From positions 1-32,024 of IMG/VR virus record IMGVR_UViG_3300022752_000252: a stretch of DNA of 32,024 nt; one strand, given 5' to 3'. This document shows, one piece after another, positions 6,399-13,362 of the stretch. Source of the stretch: a virus. The first letter of the stretch is position 1, and the number at the start of each line of letters is the position of its first letter. A program made the position numbers and the translations under genes. The notes under the pieces are model-generated. The model had not been told where the DNA came from. It saw nothing but the letters and a program-made list of their open reading frames with translations, and did not search any database.

Positions 6399-7277
6399 AT
6401 GATTGAAGTGAAATTTGTGAACGGTAAGTATGTTGCAAACATCAACGGCAAGACCGTCAAGCGTACCAAGCGTGAGCACATTGACTATGTGATACGTAAA
6501 GCGGAACAGTCCTCCATCGATTTTGCGCCTGTCCGTGAATCACGGTTCAGCATCAATGAGCGTTTTGGTTTTGTTTCTGATATGGTCACAATGTTGGCTT
6601 GTGGTGATCAAGCGTCCGTAGTTGTGACTGGTCCTGGCGGTCTTGGCAAGTCCTATACCGTTGCACAAGCACTCGCTAAATGCGGTTTCAAGGATATGTC
6701 CTTGGTCGATGACCTTCAAGTTGGTACGGTTGTCAACACTAAGAGAACCTTCCGTGTTATCAAAGGATATTCCACACCAAAAGGTTTGTACCGCACACTA
6801 TACGAAAACCGTGATGGTGTTATTGTATTTGATGATTGTGATTCCGTACTGAAGGATCCCGTGTCCTTGAACCTACTCAAAGGTGCCCTTGATTCATATT
6901 CTCGCCGTATCATTTCATGGCGTGCTGACATTCGGGATGAGGATTTGCCCACATCCTTTGAATTCAAGGGTCGTGTTGTGTTTATCTCGAATTTATCCAG
7001 TAATCAAATTGATCAGGCTATTGTGACTCGCTCTATGGCTGTCGACTTGTCAATGACGACAAAACAGAAAATTGAACGTATGCGTTTCCTGTTGGTTCAA
7101 CCAGAATTTATGCCTGATTATTCAATTGTTGAGAAAACCGATGCCATGGATTTGATTGATTCTTTACAAGATAATGTAAAAGAATTGTCGCTCCGCACTT
7201 TGATTCAGGTAACAAAAATTCGCAAGAGTGCAGGTCAAAATTGGAAAAATCTTGCTGAGTACACTATTGCAGGTTGA
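6399..7277 (+). CDS. AAA+ ATPase
   Basis: ATG 6399 is favoured over 6393 because AAGGA (6388-6392) then lies 6 bases away. Walker A is GPGGLGKS (about residues 78-85) and Walker B is VIVFDDCD (about 143-150). A sensor-like Asn-Leu-Ser follows in VVFISNLSS, and a likely arginine finger in VTRSMAV. The N-terminal 70 residues are unfamiliar. The single AAA+ module resembles phage ATPases of the DnaC/MoxR sort rather than a replicative helicase. It may remodel a protein or nucleic-acid complex; the substrate is unknown. It has its own promoter. Confidence 0.8.
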   Translation: MIEVKFVNGKYVANINGKTVKRTKREHIDYVIRKAEQSSIDFAPVRESRFSINERFGFVSDMVTMLACGDQASVVVTGPGGLGKSYTVAQALAKCGFKDMSLVDDLQVGTVVNTKRTFRVIKGYSTPKGLYRTLYENRDGVIVFDDCDSVLKDPVSLNLLKGALDSYSRRIISWRADIRDEDLPTSFEFKGRVVFISNLSSNQIDQAIVTRSMAVDLSMTTKQKIERMRFLLVQPEFMPDYSIVEKTDAMDLIDSLQDNVKELSLRTLIQVTKIRKSAGQNWKNLAEYTIAG

Positions 7278-7301
7278 TTGAGGTAAAGTTCAGGTAAAAA
7301 A

Positions 7302-7466
7302 ATGTGGACACTTGTATTGATTACTCTTGTGAATGGTGGTACATCACCACCTAAAATACAAGAATTCAAATATCAGTCATATGAACAATGTATAATAGCC
7401 AAAAAAAGTCGTGAGATTAACGGATCAATTTTTGGTTATTGTGAAAAAAGGAAGGAAAGTAAATGA
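7302..7466 (+). CDS. small possibly secreted protein (54 aa)
   Basis: ATG 7302 follows paired AGGTAA motifs (7281-7286 and 7292-7297). A hydrophobic N-terminus (about residues 2-10) resembles a short signal, and two Cys (near residues 28 and 47) could form a disulfide. I recall similar short proteins with an N-terminal hydrophobic stretch and paired Cys from many phages. The stop overlaps the next ATG at 7463. Confidence 0.5.
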   Translation: MWTLVLITLVNGGTSPPKIQEFKYQSYEQCIIAKKSREINGSIFGYCEKRKESK

Positions 7467-7747
7467 AAATTGTAATTAATGCTGATTATGGTGGTTTTGG
7501 TCTTTCAGAGAAAGCTCTGGAAGAATATAAGCGAAAAGCAAATATCACCGATCCTGACTTCTATTATTGGGATATTCCCCGTAACTGCCCCATTCTTATT
7601 GAAATGGTTGAGGGTGTGAATATTGATGAAGTAAATTCTCGATATTCTGCTTTGAAAGTTATCGAGATTCCTGATGATGTTGAATGGCAAATCGAGCAGT
7701 ATGACGGTGCCGAATGGGTTGCCGAGAAACATAGAACATGGCCATGA
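7463..7747 (+). CDS. conserved phage protein (94 aa)
   Basis: Starts MKIVINADYGGFGLS with an ATGA overlap to the upstream gene. The N-terminal beta strand with GGFGLS, the central RNCPILIEMVE and the later IPDDVEWQIEQYDG with W-x-E are typical of a widely spread, uncharacterised phage family. Function unknown. Confidence that it is coding is high because of the recognisable motif order. Confidence 0.75.
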   Translation: MKIVINADYGGFGLSEKALEEYKRKANITDPDFYYWDIPRNCPILIEMVEGVNIDEVNSRYSALKVIEIPDDVEWQIEQYDGAEWVAEKHRTWP

Positions 7748-7748
7748 A

Positions 7749-7994
7749 ATGAATAATATGAAGAATGAACACGGTTATTGCCCCAACTGTAACGCTGACC
7801 TAGACGGAGGCTCTGTCTGGGTTCACTTCTTTAAAGAAACTGGCAGCGAAGCAGAGGCCGATAGGATTGCTGAGATGTACGGATCCACCCGAGAAAAAGG
7901 ACAATGGGGTCGTGCTGTTGCATTATATGACCGGGAAAAAGATCGCACCTCCGCGTATCAATGTCCTGATTGTAACCATATTTGGGATCGATAG
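7749..7994 (+). CDS. zinc-ribbon protein (81 aa)
   Basis: ATG 7749 lies one base after the previous stop. Two Cys pairs, CPNC near the N-terminus and CPDC near the C-terminus (about residues 11-14 and 72-75), enclose a helical region and should form a zinc ribbon. It may bind nucleic acid or a protein partner. The C-terminal CPDCNHIWDR is typical of phage zinc ribbons. Confidence 0.65.
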   Translation: MNNMKNEHGYCPNCNADLDGGSVWVHFFKETGSEAEADRIAEMYGSTREKGQWGRAVALYDREKDRTSAYQCPDCNHIWDR

Positions 7995-8040
7995 ATGAAC
8001 TACAGGCGATCCATATGGTGATGAGATCGGTGTACCACCA

Positions 8041-8175
8041 ATGCGTAGTGAAGACTGGAAGCAATTTGACTCGTGGTTGGACACGTTTATGACAGATCGT
8101 GTATGGACATTGAATGAGTTGGTTGTTGAGTATGAAAAGACTAATCCACCAATCAGATGGTATAAAAATACATAA
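8041..8175 (+). CDS. small hypothetical protein (44 aa), start uncertain
   Basis: The frame from ATG 8041 encodes a Trp/Asp-rich peptide ending at TAA 8173-8175. The same frame stays open upstream to about 8002 (giving TTGDPYGDEIGVPP) but lacks a start there. An ATG at 7995 lies one frame off, so a frameshift near 7995-8005 or a non-standard start is possible. Confidence 0.4.
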   Translation: MRSEDWKQFDSWLDTFMTDRVWTLNELVVEYEKTNPPIRWYKNT

Positions 8176-8185
8176 GGAATTAACG

Positions 8186-8515
8186 ATGGGAATGTTCGAC
8201 AATATACACTATAACGGGCATGAGTATCAAACAAAAGATACTCCTACACAATCACTCGACAAATACAAAATAGAAGTTGATCAAGAATCTGGCCACACAT
8301 TTCTTTGGCACGAAGATTATGATGCTGAATTTGTAGAATCAGAGGATCATTTATTTGGTGGCTATATCGAAAAGTCAAATGCTCGATGGGTGAAATGTGA
8401 TGACTTTGATGGTAATATTCGATTTTATCGTACAGAAGATAAAGCCAAAACATGGATCGAATATTCTGCACTATTCATGGACGGGCAACTATTACGCATC
8501 AAAGATGTTTCGTAG
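8186..8515 (+). CDS. conserved phage protein, MGMFDNI family (109 aa)
   Basis: ATG 8186 follows AAGGAA (8174-8179). The N-terminus MGMFDNIHYNGHEYQTKDT is typical of an uncharacterised phage family whose members begin with Met-Gly-Met-Phe-Asp. A short spacer of small residues is followed by a beta-rich domain (YKIEVDQESGHTFLW and a later RFYRTEDK). Function unknown. Confidence 0.7.
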   Translation: MGMFDNIHYNGHEYQTKDTPTQSLDKYKIEVDQESGHTFLWHEDYDAEFVESEDHLFGGYIEKSNARWVKCDDFDGNIRFYRTEDKAKTWIEYSALFMDGQLLRIKDVS

Positions 8516-8542
8516 AAAAAATAAAATCTCATACATATAGGT

Positions 8543-8938
8543 ATGAGCAAGTACTGGTTTGAATATGTTAAAAGTTGTTACGACCTTATTATAGAGTCGG
8601 AGAGCATCACACACAAAATATTAAACCACGAAGTCGAAGCCTATATCGTACACCTGATGGCAAAAAACTTTCACAGAAGCGATATTGGTGAACAGCCTAT
8701 TTCATTAAAAGTGATGCAAGCCATCAATTCAAATAATCGAGATTTTTTAATTGATATTGCTGATGAATGTTTATTGATCAATTCCTATCCACTCAGAAAA
8801 AGTAAATGGCCAACAGATACCTATTATCGAGACATGGGTATCATCTGTTATGGTTTGGTTGATCATTTTATGGAAAAACATTTCAACATAGCAAGTATCG
8901 TACTTTCATCAGTATTTAACAGAGACACAAGATTATGA
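8543..8938 (+). CDS. hypothetical protein (131 aa)
   Basis: The start at 8543 follows a 27-base gap with ATAGGTATG-like spacing. The product is helical, with a conserved-looking VHLMAKNF segment, and lacks transmembrane stretches. No family is recognised with certainty. The stop overlaps the next ATG at 8935. Confidence 0.6.
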   Translation: MSKYWFEYVKSCYDLIIESESITHKILNHEVEAYIVHLMAKNFHRSDIGEQPISLKVMQAINSNNRDFLIDIADECLLINSYPLRKSKWPTDTYYRDMGIICYGLVDHFMEKHFNIASIVLSSVFNRDTRL

Positions 8939-9078
8939 GTAAATATTTAATTGTAGTGACAGGTATCATTTATACGTATGTTGCTATTGAACAATTTTTT
9001 ACAGGTAATCGTGGTCTAGGGCTCGCATACGCTGGTTATGCGTTTTCAACAATTGGTTTATTTAAAATGGCGGTGTAA
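8935..9078 (+). CDS. 47-aa membrane protein
   Basis: ATG 8935 overlaps the previous stop. Two short hydrophobic segments (about residues 4-20 and 28-45) separated by a Gly-Asn-Arg-Gly turn suggest a helical hairpin in the inner membrane. Function unknown; it forms a pair with the next membrane protein. Confidence 0.5.
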   Translation: MSKYLIVVTGIIYTYVAIEQFFTGNRGLGLAYAGYAFSTIGLFKMAV

Positions 9079-9079
9079 A

Positions 9080-9226
9080 ATGGATGAAGAAAACAACATT
9101 TGGTCGTTTGCGGAAATTGCATCAATGTTTGCTGGTGCTTATTTTGTGTTCGATAACAATTATTCCTTTGCATCAATGATGTTTATATTGGCAATTTATT
9201 TTAAAATTAAAAGTTTCGATGACTGA
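9080..9226 (+). CDS. 48-aa membrane protein
   Basis: Starts one base after the previous stop. An acidic N-terminus is followed by two hydrophobic stretches (about residues 11-24 and 28-43). The layout matches the preceding 47-aa protein, so the two may act together or be distant paralogues. Confidence 0.5.
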   Translation: MDEENNIWSFAEIASMFAGAYFVFDNNYSFASMMFILAIYFKIKSFDD

Positions 9227-9245
9227 TTAACAAGGAGAATGTCAC

Positions 9246-9488
9246 ATGAGCAACGAAAATGATAAAATCAAACATTCAAAAAGATTGCACCGTGATGAAT
9301 CTGCTATTGCAAAACAAACTAAAATTGCAAAATACTACGGAATTGATACTAAAGAACCTCACCGTTTCAATAAACATCATCCTACAAATTGCGGTAATTC
9401 CAATTGTGTCCTTTGTGCAAATCCTAGGAAAACATTGAACGAAAAGACCGTCAAGGAAAAATCTTTCGAACAGACCGACAACTGGTAA
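9246..9488 (+). CDS. conserved phage protein with Cys/His metal-binding motif (80 aa)
   Basis: SD AAGGAG (9231-9236) precedes ATG 9246. Residues 43-62 contain HHPTNCGNSNCVLCANPRK, a motif I recall from short proteins in very many T4-like phages. The three Cys and neighbouring His could bind zinc. The N-terminal half is basic with KRLHRDESAIAKQTKIAK. Function unknown; family recognition is firm. Confidence 0.75.
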   Translation: MSNENDKIKHSKRLHRDESAIAKQTKIAKYYGIDTKEPHRFNKHHPTNCGNSNCVLCANPRKTLNEKTVKEKSFEQTDNW

Positions 9489-9505
9489 AAATAAAGTTGT
9501 ATTTC

Positions 9506-9544
9506 AACAACACCACTTGCCACTCCGTTCGGTTCTGATACAAT
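9506..9544 (+). promoter_or_regulatory. sigma70-type promoter with upstream AACAACAC box
   Basis: AACAACAC (9506-9513), then TTGCCA (9517-9522), 16 bases, TACAAT (9539-9544), about 30 bases before ATG 9575. It drives the CobS-like gene. Confidence 0.75.
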
Positions 9545-9574
9545 AAAGTTTCTTTCATTGAATGGAGTTTTGTA

Positions 9575-10723
9575 ATGAATTTTAACAAGAACGCTAAGGC
9601 TTTTATTTTGGCTGCCGAAGAAGCTTTTGGTCCTGGTTCCATATTGACCCGTGATGGTATTGACCATGTGGTCAAGGAATCCGATGTTCCTTATCCCTAT
9701 TGGTTTGTCACAAAGTCAGAATACCGAGCAGATCGTGGTCGGTATAAATTACCTGACATTGGCAGTAAACCTAAAATCAAACAAATTGAACCTGAGTTGG
9801 AAACCGAAGTGGCTTTAACATCACAAGTATTATCATTTAAACAACCAAAACTGGTTGATGAATCTGACGTATCAATTCCCACTAAACATCCGGATTACGT
9901 ACCGTTCGGATTTTTCAAAGATTTGCGTAATATTGTTAAATCAAATATGTTTTATCCTGTATTCATTACAGGCCTATCCGGTAACGGCAAAACATTGATG
10001 GTCGAGCAAGTATGTGCTGAACTTAATCGAGAGTGCATCCGTGTGAATATCTCGATTGAAACTGATGAGAGTGATTTGCTTGGCGGACCAACTCTTGTAA
10101 ATGGTAACGTAGTGAATCGTGATGGTCCTGTTATCACAGCAATGAAGCGAGGTGCAGTTTTGTTGATTGATGAAGTTGACCGTGGTTCCAATAAACTCAT
10201 GTGTCTGCAAGGCATTCTTGAGGGCAAACCTTACTACAATAAAAAGAATGGTGAAATGGTTTATCCTAAAGAAGGATTCAACATCATTGCTACTGCAAAC
10301 ACCAAAGGCCAAGGTAGTGAAGAAGGTCGTTATTTAGCACAAATTCTTGATTCTGCTTTTCTGGAACGATTTCCTATCACCGTTGAACAGGAATTTCCAG
10401 ATAAAAAAGTTGAAAAGAAAATCCTCTCTCCTTTGATTGATGACCAAGAATTCGTAAACAATTTGGTCGAATGGGCTGATGTTGTTCGGCAATCCTTTGA
10501 ACAAGGTGCCGTGGACGAAATTGTTTCGACTCGCCGTTTGGTACACATTGCAAAAGCTTATAAAATCTTTGGTGAACGTATCCGTGCTATTGAATTGTGT
10601 GTGGCACGTTTTGATTCTGAAACCAAAACAGCGTTCTTGGATTTGTATAGCAAAATTGATTCGAAGGTGGAAATTCCATCCACAGATATAGATGCTTCAA
10701 CTTTGCAAGAAACACCTTTCTAA
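9575..10723 (+). CDS. cobS: CobS-like AAA+ ATPase
   Basis: SD TGGAG precedes ATG 9575. Residues 130-150 carry Walker A GLSGNGKT and residues 200-210 Walker B LLIDEVDRG; a sensor Asn-Thr occurs in IIATANTKG and an arginine finger in FLERFPI. The domain order and EGRYLAQILDSAFLERF segment match the MoxR/CobS group. Phage genes of this type are usually labelled cobS after cobaltochelatase subunit S. Real cobalt insertion by the phage is unproven, since no CobT or CobN partner is visible. The N-terminal 90 residues form a separate domain that may read a partner protein. Confidence 0.85.
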   Translation: MNFNKNAKAFILAAEEAFGPGSILTRDGIDHVVKESDVPYPYWFVTKSEYRADRGRYKLPDIGSKPKIKQIEPELETEVALTSQVLSFKQPKLVDESDVSIPTKHPDYVPFGFFKDLRNIVKSNMFYPVFITGLSGNGKTLMVEQVCAELNRECIRVNISIETDESDLLGGPTLVNGNVVNRDGPVITAMKRGAVLLIDEVDRGSNKLMCLQGILEGKPYYNKKNGEMVYPKEGFNIIATANTKGQGSEEGRYLAQILDSAFLERFPITVEQEFPDKKVEKKILSPLIDDQEFVNNLVEWADVVRQSFEQGAVDEIVSTRRLVHIAKAYKIFGERIRAIELCVARFDSETKTAFLDLYSKIDSKVEIPSTDIDASTLQETPF

Positions 10724-10733
10724 GTTGCAAAAA

Positions 10734-10775
10734 AACAACACAACAGTTGCCACCAGACGGCTGTTGTATTACAAT
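10734..10775 (+). promoter_or_regulatory. sigma70-type promoter with upstream AACAACAC box
   Basis: AACAACAC (10734-10741), TTGCCA (10747-10752), 17 bases, TACAAT (10770-10775). The A-tract and box are nearly identical to those at 2788-2801. It serves the gene starting at 10796/10814. Confidence 0.75.
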
Positions 10776-10813
10776 TGAATCTGGTATCTTTTTAAATGAT
10801 TGGAAATTATATT

Positions 10814-11176
10814 ATGATTAAAATGATTCGCACAGGCAAACAAAATCGCCACGAAAAAATCACTCAAGTGATGCTTTCTGGTAAACCAGTAACGCCAGAG
10901 GAAATTGCTGAAGTGTTCAAGGGCACAGACCAAGAAGCGGTACTCTACCGACTCTCAACTAACATATACAACATCCGACTTGATGGTGGTATCGTGAAGG
11001 TACACAAAAACGGTCGAAAAGTAACTGCTTATCAATTGGTAAACTATACAGAATTTGATGCCAATGGTCGTTATATTGGCAATCAAGCAAGTCAGGTAAA
11101 AGCTGATGCGACAAGTCAGGTAAGCGATGAGGTGACAGTTGAGGTAAAAGATTCTACCGAAACGGTTGAAGCATGA
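10814..11176 (+). CDS. winged-helix-like protein (120 aa)
   Basis: Three in-frame ATGs (10796, 10814, 10823) compete; 10814 has the best GGA spacing. Residues 20-85 read as helix, helix, then a beta wing (PVTPEEIAEVFKG, VLYRLSTNIYNIR, GGIVKVHKNGRKVTAY), which suggests a winged helix that binds DNA. The C-terminal 30 residues are a repetitive Val/Glu/Lys tail. A regulatory role is plausible but unproven. The stop overlaps the next ATG at 11173. Confidence 0.6.
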   Translation: MIKMIRTGKQNRHEKITQVMLSGKPVTPEEIAEVFKGTDQEAVLYRLSTNIYNIRLDGGIVKVHKNGRKVTAYQLVNYTEFDANGRYIGNQASQVKADATSQVSDEVTVEVKDSTETVEA

Positions 11177-11403
11177 ACGATAGAGATTCAAAAAATCTCG
11201 ACTTCTTGTTAAATATTGGCAAGGATGTTTTCGATGAGTGGATGCAAATGGTCGAATATGACGATATTATGTATGCTATTGAATTGTTAACCACCAAGAG
11301 AACATCCTTGCTGATTGAAGAACTAGAAAAGAGTGATGAGGTTGAAGATACTGCAATTGCGAAAGCATTAATCAAAAACATCATGGAACAAAAGCGTGGA
11401 TGA
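11173..11403 (+). CDS. hypothetical acidic protein (76 aa)
   Basis: ATG 11173 overlaps the previous stop. Helical, acidic, with EYDDIMYAIELL in the middle. No known domain. Its end overlaps the GTG start of the next gene. Confidence 0.55.
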   Translation: MNDRDSKNLDFLLNIGKDVFDEWMQMVEYDDIMYAIELLTTKRTSLLIEELEKSDEVEDTAIAKALIKNIMEQKRG

Positions 11404-11620
11404 TCCTGTAGTAAAAATTGCAGACACTTTTGATGGTTATCTATTATCAACTATACTCGATAGCAAATTGAGTTTTGCAGAAGTTTCTGCTGTTATTCTA
11501 GCAAGACTAACATTAGCTTCTAAAGAATGTTTGGCTGAGGATCAATTTTCTTATATGCTTTCTGTTGCTCAACAAAAGTTGCAAGAAAAGACACCAGATA
11601 ATGATAGGATTTTTCACTAA
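11396..11620 (+). CDS. hypothetical protein (74 aa)
   Basis: GTG start at 11396 overlaps the previous stop by 8 bases. Predicted helical, with LSFAEVSAVILARL in the centre. The stop overlaps the next ATG at 11620 by one base. Related in style to other small helical phage proteins, but no family is recognised. Confidence 0.5.
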   Translation: MDDPVVKIADTFDGYLLSTILDSKLSFAEVSAVILARLTLASKECLAEDQFSYMLSVAQQKLQEKTPDNDRIFH

Positions 11621-11862
11621 TGAATTCGGCATTTGCTCGTAAGTTTGTATCGGATGAGTTGCGTGAAAGTCTTTTGTGGTGCGGACTCGTAGATAACTAT
11701 CATTGCAAGACAAAAAAAGTCGAAGGTGGTAAAACATACTATGAACTTGAAACCAAGATTGGTAAAGTTTATGTGTATTCACCAAATTCAATAAAGATTA
11801 ATAATGAGAGAGTAAAATCACTCACACAGGCAAAACAACTTTTGGTCAAATATTTGGAGTAA
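11620..11862 (+). CDS. hypothetical protein (80 aa)
   Basis: Starts at the last base of the preceding stop. A helix is followed by a beta-rich core (KVEGGKTYYELETKIGKVYVYSP shortened) and a final helix. It has two Cys and no known domain. Probably co-translated with the phosphoesterase downstream. Confidence 0.55.
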   Translation: MNSAFARKFVSDELRESLLWCGLVDNYHCKTKKVEGGKTYYELETKIGKVYVYSPNSIKINNERVKSLTQAKQLLVKYLE

Positions 11863-11866
11863 TAAA

Positions 11867-12700
11867 ATGAAATTTGCGTTGGCATCCGACATTCACCTTG
11901 AATTTGGAAAAATATCTTTAGAAAATACAGAAAATGCTGATGTGTTAATTCTGTCAGGTGATATTGTTGTTGCTTGTCGATTGCAAGATTTTAGTGATGT
12001 AGATGTTATTGGTGAAAATAAACTATCAAGTAATTTTCATAAATTCTTTCAAGAATGTTGTGAACGTTTTCCCAATGTGATTTATGTTATGGGTAACCAT
12101 GAACACTACGATGGTGATTTTGCACATACACTTTCACACCTCCGTGAGAAATTAGGTTATCTGAAAAATCTCCATATTCTCGAAAAAGAATTCATCGAAT
12201 TAAATGGTATAGTGTTTTTTGGCGGTACTCTTTGGACAGATATGAACAAAGAAGATCCTCATACATTGTACAGCATTTCTAACTACATGAACGATTTTCG
12301 TGTAATTAAAAATAGTTATCGTGTGCATAACATGTATGTAGGAGCTCCTAGATTGAATCCTGAGGATGTTGTAGTTGAACATAAATCAATGTTACAGCAT
12401 CTTTCTGATGCAATTGAAAGCAGACCAAACGATACTTTTGTTGTTGTAGGACATCACTCACCCAGCAAATTGTCAACAAAGCCAAAGTATAAAAAACACG
12501 TAGTTGTAAACGGCGCATACAGTTCTGATTTATCTGAGTTCATTTTGAATAGACCACAGATCAAATACTGGACGCACGGACACACTCACCACGAATTTGA
12601 TTATATGGTTGGTGATACTCGAATTATTTGTAATCCTAGGGGATATATTAATTATGAACCTGAAGCAAGCGACTTTAAACTCAAATATTTTGAAGTCTAA
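11867..12700 (+). CDS. calcineurin-like metallophosphoesterase
   Basis: The full set of two-metal phosphoesterase motifs is present in order: D-x-H (SDIHLEFG, residues 8-15), GD (LSGDIV), GNHE (YVMGNHEHYDG, about 74-84), GHH (VVVGHHSPS) and GHTHH (THGHTHHEFD, about 239-248). The active site should hold two divalent metals and hydrolyse a phosphate ester or phosphodiester. Its length (277 aa) fits single-domain members. The substrate in the phage is unknown; nucleic-acid or nucleotide turnover are options. The start follows a short gap with GGAGTAATAAA. Confidence 0.85.
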   Translation: MKFALASDIHLEFGKISLENTENADVLILSGDIVVACRLQDFSDVDVIGENKLSSNFHKFFQECCERFPNVIYVMGNHEHYDGDFAHTLSHLREKLGYLKNLHILEKEFIELNGIVFFGGTLWTDMNKEDPHTLYSISNYMNDFRVIKNSYRVHNMYVGAPRLNPEDVVVEHKSMLQHLSDAIESRPNDTFVVVGHHSPSKLSTKPKYKKHVVVNGAYSSDLSEFILNRPQIKYWTHGHTHHEFDYMVGDTRIICNPRGYINYEPEASDFKLKYFEV

Positions 12701-12716
12701 ACACGAAAAAATAAAA

Positions 12717-12899
12717 ATGAGAATCGGTCAACTTAATTTGATCCTGATGTCCGTATTGGGATCAGAAAAATTGATCGAAAAGTGGTGGAATTCACCTAAC
12801 AAAGAATTTAACTTGAATACGCCAAGGGAAATATTTGCCAAAGAACCGAAACGTGTGATAGAATATATACTATCTCATAGTCGAGGAGATTATTCATGA
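12717..12899 (+). CDS. ParS/MbcA-like C-terminal domain protein (60 aa)
   Basis: Residues 14-55 contain LGSEKLIEKWWNSPNKEF and TPREIF followed by a Val-Ile-x-x-Ile helix. This matches the layout of the toxin-binding C-terminal domain of Xre/MbcA/ParS antitoxins (DUF2384): GS-x-x-A, W, xPN, xxPxELL. No RES or similar toxin lies next to it, so it would be an orphan. ATG 12717 has a weak ribosome-binding site; ATG 12654, inside the phosphoesterase gene, is an alternative start. Confidence 0.5.
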   Translation: MRIGQLNLILMSVLGSEKLIEKWWNSPNKEFNLNTPREIFAKEPKRVIEYILSHSRGDYS

Positions 12900-13051
12900 A
12901 AACATTGGAACAAGCGCAAACAGAAGCAATCTTAAAAATTGCCAAAGAAAGAGATGAGTACCTAAAGCTTTTGGAAGAAATATCCGAAGAAAATCGAAGA
13001 CTTAAAGAAATCGTTAAAGAATTGAAAATACAATTGTCATTTGGAGATTAA
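12896..13051 (+). CDS. coiled-coil small protein (51 aa)
   Basis: ATG 12896 overlaps the previous stop and has SD GAGGAG (12883-12888). The peptide is a continuous heptad-like helix rich in Leu, Glu, Lys and Ile, so a coiled coil is expected. Function unknown. Confidence 0.55.
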   Translation: MKTLEQAQTEAILKIAKERDEYLKLLEEISEENRRLKEIVKELKIQLSFGD

Positions 13052-13053
13052 AA

Positions 13054-13362
13054 TTGGAAAAGAAATTGTACTTGGTTGAAACTATATCAATGTTTCGTAT
13101 GCGTTATGTTGTTGAAGCTCGTGAGGAAACACACGCCGAAGATGAAGTTGTTTGTTCTATTGGAACCGATTCATTCCGTGAATTTTCGCAACATCATGTT
13201 GATGAAGTCATCACATCGACACGTAAAATTTCAAAAGAAAAATACTTAAAATTATTTGACAAAGACAATGATTACCTGAAATCGTGGTCCGATGAACAAA
13301 AATTTAAATGGATAAACACTATTGAGTATGAAGATGAAAAAGATATTAGTAACGGGGAGTAG
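13054..13362 (+). CDS. conserved phage protein, TTG start (102 aa)
   Basis: The only start consistent with the full family-like N-terminus is TTG 13054, 6 bases after GGAGA (13043-13047). The sequence alternates beta (YLVETISMFRMRYVVEA) and acidic helix, then HVDEVITSTRKISKEKYLKL. This pattern is familiar from T4-like aquatic phages. Function unknown. It overlaps the epimerase gene by about 35 bases. Confidence 0.6.
   Translation: MEKKLYLVETISMFRMRYVVEAREETHAEDEVVCSIGTDSFREFSQHHVDEVITSTRKISKEKYLKLFDKDNDYLKSWSDEQKFKWINTIEYEDEKDISNGE

Noticed and set aside
11094-11147. AGGT-type motifs at 12-24 bp spacing near the end of the 10814 gene
   Set aside because: They arise from Gln/Glu-Val-Lys codons of a repetitive protein tail and need no regulatory explanation.
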